From an uncultured Alistipes sp. (lineage in GTDB: Bacteria; Bacteroidota; Bacteroidia; Bacteroidales; Rikenellaceae), in contig NZ_OZ007039.1 of assembly GCF_963931675.1 (NCBI RefSeq), positions 963,657 through 1,027,656 of the forward strand: a stretch of 64,000 nucleotides of DNA, written 5' to 3'. A program made the position numbers and the translations under genes. Positions within the stretch are counted from its first letter, which is position 1. Each line of letters begins with the position of its first letter. The notes beneath the pieces are model-generated. The model was not told the origin of the DNA. It searched no databases and worked only from the letters and a program-made list of their open reading frames with translations. Shown piece after piece: positions 57,474 to 64,000 of the stretch.

Positions 57474-60155
57474 TCAGAATTTCAGATTCAAACCCACCTC
57501 GAAATTCGTTCCCCGACAGTAACGTTCCACTTCGATCGTACGGCCCGTCTGAGGCACCTCCTGTTCGAAAATCATTGCGCGGTTGAGCAGGTCGACGAAT
57601 TGCAGTTTCACCTCGACGCGGCGGCTGAACCGGCAGGCAGCCGTGAAGTTCAGCGTATGTACGGGCCGCTGTGTGACGTCACCCAGTCCCGAAATGCCTA
57701 CCGCGTGGATACGCGGGCCTTGAAGGTTGTAAAGCAGGGCCAGATTCAGCTGCCGCTCCCCGCCGAGTCGGGGCGACCACGTCAGATCGGCATTCACCAG
57801 GTAGGGCGAAGCACCCTGCAGAGCCCGCTCCTTGTTGGTATAGACACCCCCTTCGGGCAGCGTAACGTTGGTGTACATGTAAGTGGCATTCACGCCGAGC
57901 CGCAGCGTCCGGACCAGCACCTTGCGGAGCTCGATCTCCACACCGGCAGCCAGGCCGTTGTCGGCGTTGCGGAACGTATGGACCGCCGCACCGCCCGAAA
58001 GCATCTGTATGCGCTCGATCGGTTCGTCGAGGTATTTGTAATAACCGGCCACGGAGAGCATGTCCCCCTGACGGTTGTGGTACTCGTAGCGCAGGTCGAG
58101 GTTGTAGTTGTAACTGTTCAGCAACGCTTCGTTACCGCGCAGCTGCACCGATCCGTAGGACTCCTGATAGAGGAACGGCGCCATCTCGACGAACGACGGG
58201 CGGGTGATGGTGCGTGAAAGCGAAAGGCGAAGCTGGTGTTCGTCCGTGCAATTGTAGCGGAGATTCAGCGCCGGAAAGAGGTCGTTGCAGTCGATGTCGC
58301 GCCGTTCGCGGAGGCTCTGGTCGTTGTAGTAGCGCACCCACTGCCGCGAAGACTCGTAGCGTACGCCGGCATTGATAAGCAGTGACGGAAGCGGATTCAG
58401 ATCGACAGAAACGTATCCCGCCACAATGCGATTGCCGGCCTCGTAGCTATCCTTGGGCTGTTTCTGGCGGTTGATTACGAGCGAACCGTTGGAGACGTTT
58501 TCGAAATTGAGATAGTCGTTCGGCGAATAGATATCCGTAATCTCGGGGTGCAGATCCGAAATATCGTAGTAGAAACGCGTCCCGGTATAGTCGCGGCTCT
58601 TGTCCTTCCACGAAACACCGGCCGTCAGCTTGTGACCCGTTCCGAAAGTCCAGTCCGCGGCGGCATGGCCATTCCACTCGCGCTCGTCAAGCGTGCCGAA
58701 GTAACGCATGGTCTCCTGCTGGTTGAGATCGAAGAGGCTCAACGTCCCGTCATCGTGTTTGAGGTACATCACCTGGCGACGGTCGGGTTCGTCGGACGAA
58801 GTGGTAGAATAAGAACCGCTCCAACGCAGATTCCAACGCTCACCGAAAACGTGGCGGCCGTAGAGCTGATGCGTCATCAGCCGGTAAACGTGCATCACGT
58901 CATTGCTCCCGATGAGCTCGTGGTCCTCCTGATCATATCCCTCTCGCCGGGAGTAGGTATCCGTGGCATTGCGGGCATAAAAGAAAGTGTAACCGAGGCG
59001 GTCGGCATCGCGCAAAGTCGTACTGAGGCTCGCCAGAGCCGCCATTTTCAGTCCACTCATGTAACTGTCGTATTCATATTCGTCGGTCGTACGCCCGGTC
59101 GCTTCGAGCAGGCGGAACTCGGCATTGTCCAGCGTCTGCTGCTCGTTGCTCAGGCCCCCCGAGGCCAGTAGACTCACCGTCTGGCGCCCCACACGGAAGT
59201 CTCGCCCCCAGGCAAGGTTGCCTCCGAAGGTCGGCAGCGCCGTATGCTTCGACACCCCGAAATCCGTATCGAAGATATCCTTCGTCTTCACGTACTGCCG
59301 GAAGTCCGACAGCGAACCCGACAGGGCTTGCGGGTCAACCGTCGGCTGGGTAAACAGCGAACGGTGATCCATGCGATAGAAGCCGCGCCCGACGGTATTG
59401 AAGGCCCCGCCGGTATGGAAATCCACCGAAAAGAAGTTCTCACCGGTATTTTCCCTGGTATTGATGTCGATGTGCGCTCCCGAGTAGTCGGCATAGGAAC
59501 TCACCTCGTAGACCTTGCTCACGGTGATGTTCTTCACGGTCGACGAAGGAAAAATATCGAGTGGTATGAGTTTATTGTCGGGATTGGGCGAAGCAATGGG
59601 CTGTCCGTTGAGTGTGGTGATGCTGTACCGGTCGCCCAGCCCCCGAACGATGAGTTGCCCGGCCGAGGCGATGGAGATGCCCGCCATCTTGCGGACACCC
59701 TCCTGTACGTTGGAGATCCCTTTGAGCGACATCTCCTTGGCGCCCATATTCTCGATTGCGACGTTCGACGCGATGCGTTCGGTTTGCAGAGCGCGTTCCG
59801 ATTCAAGATTCTTGCGGGCCGTCACCGTCACCGAGGCCAGCATCTGATTGTCGGATTCCAGTTCGACAAGTGCTTCGGGCATCCCTTCCGCAACCGTCAC
59901 CTCCATGCGGCGCGATTGATAGGAAATATAGGAGACAACCACCGCACAAACGCCTGGATCCAGATCCAATTCGAAGCGCCCCGCGGCATCGGTCGTCGTT
60001 CCACGGGTTGAACCCTCGACAATGAGCGTGGCTCCGGCAAGCGCCTCGCGGGTTGTCTTGTCAACGACCTTTCCGCGAAAGGGAATCGCTCCGAGCGCAT
60101 AATGCATACTGCTTAAAAACAAGAACGCGGTAAGAACAATTTTCCTCAATAACAT
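57474..60155 (-). CDS. TonB-dependent receptor with carboxypeptidase-like regulatory domain
   Basis: An 893-residue outer membrane receptor. Signal peptide (1-~23), beta-sandwich domain (KVVDKTTREALAGATLIVEG), plug (~110-230: GISNVQEGVRKMAGISIAS, GDRYSITTLNGQPI) and beta-barrel to the terminal NFEVGLNLKF. Not SusC-type: plug lacks the NLTGAV motif. Likely imports an organic ligand or metal complex delivered by the downstream lipoprotein. Both are separate from the element genes and belong to chromosome. Confidence 0.9.
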   Translation of the reverse strand: MLLRKIVLTAFLFLSSMHYALGAIPFRGKVVDKTTREALAGATLIVEGSTRGTTTDAAGRFELDLDPGVCAVVVSYISYQSRRMEVTVAEGMPEALVELESDNQMLASVTVTARKNLESERALQTERIASNVAIENMGAKEMSLKGISNVQEGVRKMAGISIASAGQLIVRGLGDRYSITTLNGQPIASPNPDNKLIPLDIFPSSTVKNITVSKVYEVSSYADYSGAHIDINTRENTGENFFSVDFHTGGAFNTVGRGFYRMDHRSLFTQPTVDPQALSGSLSDFRQYVKTKDIFDTDFGVSKHTALPTFGGNLAWGRDFRVGRQTVSLLASGGLSNEQQTLDNAEFRLLEATGRTTDEYEYDSYMSGLKMAALASLSTTLRDADRLGYTFFYARNATDTYSRREGYDQEDHELIGSNDVMHVYRLMTHQLYGRHVFGERWNLRWSGSYSTTSSDEPDRRQVMYLKHDDGTLSLFDLNQQETMRYFGTLDEREWNGHAAADWTFGTGHKLTAGVSWKDKSRDYTGTRFYYDISDLHPEITDIYSPNDYLNFENVSNGSLVINRQKQPKDSYEAGNRIVAGYVSVDLNPLPSLLINAGVRYESSRQWVRYYNDQSLRERRDIDCNDLFPALNLRYNCTDEHQLRLSLSRTITRPSFVEMAPFLYQESYGSVQLRGNEALLNSYNYNLDLRYEYHNRQGDMLSVAGYYKYLDEPIERIQMLSGGAAVHTFRNADNGLAAGVEIELRKVLVRTLRLGVNATYMYTNVTLPEGGVYTNKERALQGASPYLVNADLTWSPRLGGERQLNLALLYNLQGPRIHAVGISGLGDVTQRPVHTLNFTAACRFSRRVEVKLQFVDLLNRAMIFEQEVPQTGRTIEVERYCRGTNFEVGLNLKF

Positions 60156-60507
60156 CCGTAATTTCTATTTCTTCATGATTTCCGGATGCAAAATTGAAGT
60201 GCGGGTATTACAACGATGTGTAGACGGCGTGATATTCCCTTGACATGACTGCGGCTACCCGTCACTACCCGGTCTCACGATCCGGCTGCAACGATTCGAA
60301 ACCGCCAAATAGACGCTGCCCAAGGGGATAGATCCGACGGGACCAGATGGCAGCGAGAACCTCGCCAACGGGATGTACACGATGGCAACCCTGATCTGCG
60401 CAACACCGTCTCGAAGGACCGCGGCCGCCAAGCCGAATACTACTGTATCCGCTGCTCGCTCGGCACCAAAGTCCGTTCTGGAACCCGAAAGGAACTGCCG
60501 TCATACG
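60156..60507. other. Intergenic region without a supported gene
   Basis: Between the TonB receptor start and the terminator. Short frames here have no coherent domain; a plus-strand stretch around 60340-60480 weakly resembles a gene remnant (EYYCIRCSLG) but is broken by frame changes. Nothing else seen. Confidence 0.5.
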
Positions 60508-60544
60508 AAAAGAGAGGCTTCGGATTGTCCGAAGCCTCTCTTTT
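60508..60544 (-). terminator. Terminator of the xylose operon
   Basis: Perfect 17-base arms AAAAGAGAGGCTTCGGA / TCCGAAGCCTCTCTTTT with a 3-nt loop and T-run on either strand; 19 bp past the transporter stop. Confidence 0.88.
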
Positions 60545-60562
60545 CAGGAAAACCGGAGATCC

Positions 60563-61987
60563 TTACCGGACGGAACCCCGCCACAGAGCCGACATCTCTT
60601 CGAGGGTCTTACCCTTGGTTTCGGGCACCATCTTCCAGACAAAGAGGGCCGAGAGGAACGACATCAGGGCATAAATACAATAGGTACCCCCGACACTCCA
60701 GACACTCAGAGACGGGAAGGTCGCCGAAATCAGGAAGTTCGAAATCCACTGTGCCGCCACAGCAATCGCCACGGCCTGCGAGCGGATCGTGTTGGGGAAG
60801 ATCTCCGAGATGAGCACCCAGCAGATCGGGCCCCACGACATCATGAACGACGCCGTGTAGAGAATGATGAAAATCAGGGCCACAATACCGATCGAATCGG
60901 AAAACGACAGCGCCGCAAGGGCCGCCATGCCGATCATCATACCCGTCGAACCGATGATCAGGAGCAGCTTGCGGCCCACCCGGTCAACTGTGAAGATCGC
61001 CACAACGGTAAAGAGGATGTTGACGATGCCCATCACCACCGTCTGCAGCATCGAGGCGTCGCCCGTAGCCCCCATGTTTTCGAAGATGCGCGGCGCGTAG
61101 TAGAGCACGACATTGATGCCAATGGCCTGCTGGAAGAACGACAACAGCACGCCGATGACGATAACCGCCGAGCCGTAGGCAAAGAGGCGCTCGCGCTTCT
61201 CGTGCACCGAGGCGCGGATCTCATCGAGGATCGTCTGCGCCTCGGCCGTACCGTTAATGCGTTCGAGTACCGCAAAGGCCTTCGTATCGTTGCCCCGCAG
61301 GACCAGGAAGCGCGGTGTTTCGGGCACCAGCAGGATTAGCAGCAGGAATGCACCCGCAGGGAAGGCCTCCGAGAAGAACATCCGACGCCAGCCGATCTCC
61401 ACCATCGCTGTCTGGATCGCCTCGGTCGTCTCGCCGAGGTTATTGCGAATCAGGTAGTTGACAAAATAGACTACCAACATGCCGAAGATAATGGCGAACT
61501 GGTTGCACGAAACAAGCGTTCCGCGGATCTTCGCCGGAGAGATTTCGGCAATATACATCGGGCAGACGGCCGAGGCGAGACCCACGCCGATGCCTCCGAT
61601 GATGCGGTAAAAATTAAACGAAACGAGCAGTGGAAGCGAGGCTTCACCGTAGGGCAGGATGCCGCTCTCGGGCCACCACGATCCCACAGCCGAGACAAAG
61701 AAAAGAACGGCCGCCGTAACGAGCGAACGTTTCCGTCCGAGGCGCGAGGCCAGCACTCCGGAGATGGCGCCGCCGATGACACAGCCGATCAGGGCGCTGG
61801 AGGCCGTAAAGCCGTGCAACCACGAGGTATAGGTGAAATCGGTTGCCGTACGGAAGAAATAGTCGAGAGCCTGTTCGGCGCCCGAGATCACCGCCGTGTC
61901 GTAACCGAAGAGCAAACCGCCGATGACCGCCACCAGGACGATCGAGAAAAGATACACGCGGCTGCCGGTTGTTTGGGTTGAGGTCAT
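60563..61987 (-). CDS. xylE: MFS sugar porter, D-xylose:proton symporter XylE type
   Basis: A 474-residue twelve-helix MFS sugar porter. Family signatures: GGLLFGYDTAVISGAE, RIIGGIGVGLAS, VPETPRFLVLRGN, FQQAIGINVVLYY, PETKGKTLEEM. It closes the xylB-xylA-xylE order, which supports D-xylose (or xylose/glucose) as substrate. A strong GC-rich hairpin (62029-62050) lies between it and xylA and may set their relative expression. Good length. Confidence 0.9.
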   Translation of the reverse strand: MTSTQTTGSRVYLFSIVLVAVIGGLLFGYDTAVISGAEQALDYFFRTATDFTYTSWLHGFTASSALIGCVIGGAISGVLASRLGRKRSLVTAAVLFFVSAVGSWWPESGILPYGEASLPLLVSFNFYRIIGGIGVGLASAVCPMYIAEISPAKIRGTLVSCNQFAIIFGMLVVYFVNYLIRNNLGETTEAIQTAMVEIGWRRMFFSEAFPAGAFLLLILLVPETPRFLVLRGNDTKAFAVLERINGTAEAQTILDEIRASVHEKRERLFAYGSAVIVIGVLLSFFQQAIGINVVLYYAPRIFENMGATGDASMLQTVVMGIVNILFTVVAIFTVDRVGRKLLLIIGSTGMMIGMAALAALSFSDSIGIVALIFIILYTASFMMSWGPICWVLISEIFPNTIRSQAVAIAVAAQWISNFLISATFPSLSVWSVGGTYCIYALMSFLSALFVWKMVPETKGKTLEEMSALWRGSVR

Positions 61988-62028
61988 GGTTCAGGTTTTA
62001 GGGATGTCGTGCGCTCTCCACGTCGGGC

Positions 62029-62050
62029 CTCCCCGCCGAGGGGCGGGGAG
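62029..62050. other. GC-rich hairpin between xylA and the transporter gene
   Basis: CTCCCCGCC / GGCGGGGAG arms with a GAGG loop and no T-run. A stability or processing hairpin in the xylose mRNA is plausible. Confidence 0.4.
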
Positions 62051-62132
62051 AATCCGATGCAGGAAGGGCCTCGGATGCCTTTCGGGAGCCTGCCCGTCGG
62101 GCAACCGAACGGCCGCAACGCAGGAGATTGGT

Positions 62133-63446
62133 TTAGATATACATATTGATCAGCGCCTCGTAGAGCTCCTGACGGCCACTCCGCTGCACGGGCTCGTGCG
62201 TGCGGGCATAATCGGCCACCTGCTCCAAAGTAAGCTTTCCCTCCTCAAAGGCCTTGCCTTCGCCCGAGTCGTAGGAGGCGTAGCGCTCCCAGACCATCAT
62301 CTCGTAGGGCGAGTTGTCGAGGATGTCGACCGCAATCAGCAACGCGCGCGCCATGGTATCCATTCCCGAAATGTGGGCAATGAAGATGTCCTCAAGGTCG
62401 GTGGAGTTGCGGCGCGTCTTGGCGTCGAAGTTCGTGCCGCCGCCCTGCAGGCCGCCGCCGCGCAGGATTACCAGCATGGCCTGTACCAGCTCGTAGAGGT
62501 CGATCGGGAACTGGTCCGTGTCCCAGCCGTTCTGGTAGTCACCGCGGTTGGCGTCGATCGACCCGAGCATCCCGGCATCAACGGCACATTGCAGCTCGTG
62601 TTCGAACGTATGGCCGGCGAGCGTGGCGTGGTTCACCTCGATGTTGACCTTGAAGTCTTTGTCGAGGCCGTGGGCACGCAGGAATCCGATCACCGTCTCC
62701 GTATCGACGTCGTACTGGTGCTTCATCGGCTCCATGGGCTTCGGCTCGATGAGAAACGTCCCCTTGAAGCCCTTCGCACGGGCGTAGTCGCGCGCCATGC
62801 GCAGCATCGTGGCCATGTGCTCCTTCTCACGCTTCATGTCGGTGTTCAGCAGCGACATGTAGCCCTCGCGGCCGCCCCAGAAGACGTAGCAGTCGCCGCC
62901 CAGCTCGATCGTCGCGTCGATGGCGTTCTTGATCTGCAGCATCGCACGGGCCGCAGCGTCGAAATCGGGGTTCGTCGAGGCGCCGTTCATGTAGCGGGCG
63001 TGCCCGAAGACGTTGGCCGTACCCCACAGCAGTTTGATCCCCGTCTCGGCCTGCTTCTGCTTGGCATAGGCCACGATCTCTTTCAGGTTCTTTTCATACT
63101 CCTCGGCCGTGGCGGCTTCGTCCACCAGGTCCACGTCGTGGAAGCAGTAGTACTCGATGCCCATCTTCTGCATGAACTCGAAGCCGGCATCCATCTTCGC
63201 CCGGGCACGCTCCAGCGGGCAGGCCGCCTCGTTCCACGGGAACTTCTTCGTACCGCCGCCAAACTGGTCGCCGCCCTCGGCGCAGAGCGTATGCCACCAC
63301 GCCATCGAGAAGCGGAACCAATCCTTCATCTTACGGCCGCGCACGACACGCTCCGGATCGTAATAGTGAAATGCCATCGGGTTTTTCGAATCCTTGCCCT
63401 CGAAAGGAATCTTCCCGACCGTCGGGAAATAACTTTTCGTTGCCAT
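62133..63446 (-). CDS. xylA: Xylose isomerase
   Basis: A 437-residue class II xylose isomerase, converting D-xylose to D-xylulose. Catalytic and metal positions are visible in [15 protein letters not shown], the KKFPWNEAA region, [32 protein letters not shown] and DTDQFP. Begins [17 protein letters not shown] at 63446; the longer in-frame start overlaps xylB. It follows xylB by 11 bp, same operon. Confidence 0.97.
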   Translation of the reverse strand: MATKSYFPTVGKIPFEGKDSKNPMAFHYYDPERVVRGRKMKDWFRFSMAWWHTLCAEGGDQFGGGTKKFPWNEAACPLERARAKMDAGFEFMQKMGIEYYCFHDVDLVDEAATAEEYEKNLKEIVAYAKQKQAETGIKLLWGTANVFGHARYMNGASTNPDFDAAARAMLQIKNAIDATIELGGDCYVFWGGREGYMSLLNTDMKREKEHMATMLRMARDYARAKGFKGTFLIEPKPMEPMKHQYDVDTETVIGFLRAHGLDKDFKVNIEVNHATLAGHTFEHELQCAVDAGMLGSIDANRGDYQNGWDTDQFPIDLYELVQAMLVILRGGGLQGGGTNFDAKTRRNSTDLEDIFIAHISGMDTMARALLIAVDILDNSPYEMMVWERYASYDSGEGKAFEEGKLTLEQVADYARTHEPVQRSGRQELYEALINMYI

Positions 63447-63457
63447 TTTTCGTGTTT

Positions 63458-64000
63458 TTATTTGGTTGTCTGTTCGTTGAGTTTCGATTCGACGGCCGCC
63501 ACCCATGCGTGGTAGGTTGCCTCCAGCACATCGCGGTCAGCCTCGACAGGTTCTACCGTCCTCACGCACCGAAGCGATGCGAAAGCCTCCTCGCGCGTGC
63601 GGTAGTACCCGGCGCCAAGGGCTGCGCCGCGCGCCGCACCCAGTGCCCCATCCGTATTGAAGATCTCGATGCGCGCACCGATCAGCGAGGCCAGCGTCTG
63701 CCGGAAGAGCGGCGAAAGAAACAGATTCGCGGCACCGACCCGGATGACCTTCGGCACAAGCCCCAGCCCGCGCATGATGTCAATGCCGTAGCGGAACGAG
63801 CAAGCGACCCCCTCCTGCACAGCCCGCAGCACATGGGCCGTCGAATGGCGGTTCAAGTCAAGGTTCAGGATCGCGGCTCCCGTCGTGCGGTTGCCGAGCA
63901 CTCGCTCGGCGCCGTTTCCAAAGGGCAACACCACGATGCCGTCCGCCCCCACGGGAGCCGTTGCTGCCAGGTGGTTCATCTCCCCGTAGTCGAGCGTCTG
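63458..64000 (-). CDS. xylB: Xylulokinase, C-terminal part
   Basis: The C-terminal ~180 residues of a FGGY-family carbohydrate kinase; the N terminus lies past the right edge (visible frame begins [13 protein letters not shown]). The FGGY_C features [37 protein letters not shown] and [13 protein letters not shown] are typical. It would phosphorylate D-xylulose to xylulose-5-phosphate. First gene of the operon in view. Confidence 0.9.
   Translation of the reverse strand, partial: QTLDYGEMNHLAATAPVGADGIVVLPFGNGAERVLGNRTTGAAILNLDLNRHSTAHVLRAVQEGVACSFRYGIDIMRGLGLVPKVIRVGAANLFLSPLFRQTLASLIGARIEIFNTDGALGAARGAALGAGYYRTREEAFASLRCVRTVEPVEADRDVLEATYHAWVAAVESKLNEQTTK

Noticed and set aside
60373..60813. 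146-aa plus-strand frame over the xylose terminator
   Set aside because: Crosses the terminator hairpin and the end of the transporter gene; no coherent domain.

Overview
The window is a GC-rich Bacteroidales chromosome segment, most likely Alistipes or a close Rikenellaceae relative. This is inferred from SusC/SusD pairs, a hybrid two-component system, many lipoproteins, TTTG / TAnnTTTG promoters, and housekeeping genes of Bacteroidota type. No rRNA or CRISPR array was seen.

Region 1 (1-23029) is ordinary core chromosome. A minus-strand block carries a YifB/ComM-type ATPase (cut by the window edge), dnaB, a ComF-type protein, priA, a YitT membrane protein, a radical SAM protein, two secreted DNA/RNA endonucleases, dtd, an RluA-type pseudouridine synthase, cytidine deaminase, a SIMPL protein, rlmD, an unrecognised lipoprotein and an esterase. 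A tightly packed plus-strand run follows: MBL hydrolase, FkbM methyltransferase, trmD, lpxB, a FAH-family enzyme, Maf and an S46 peptidase.

Region 2 (23030-56064) is the interesting part: a tRNA-Leu(GAG) gene whose 3' end has been used repeatedly as an integration site. The 12-13 bp tRNA end recurs at 31151 and 55987, and each copy is followed by a terminator hairpin. Element 1 (about 8 kb) has an integrase, a SinglE-stranded-type replication ATPase, a VRR-NUC nuclease, a phage-like repressor with a palindromic operator used at three places, an ORF6N protein, a frameshifted terminase-small-subunit-like gene and a protein with a tape-measure-like motif. It has no relaxase and looks like a phage satellite. 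Element 2 (about 25 kb) has a homologous integrase and a mobilizable-element backbone (primase, helicase, mobilization genes). Its cargo is a complete polysaccharide-utilization-type locus: hybrid sensor/regulator, GH130-like lipoprotein, three endonuclease/exonuclease/phosphatase (EEP) enzymes, SusC, SusD, a BACON-domain lipoprotein and an organophosphate-type MFS transporter. I infer a system for taking up and cleaving a phosphodiester-containing glycan or glycolipid headgroup. The element appears stranded: its relaxase has lost the catalytic part by in-frame fusion with MobC, and its helicase is broken by a 69-bp in-frame insert with two stops. Just beyond it lies what looks like the left end of a third, lost element.

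Region 3 (56065-64000) returns to chromosome: a beta-helix-like lipoprotein and its TonB-dependent receptor, then a xylose operon (xylB, cut by the window edge, xylA and a XylE-type transporter).
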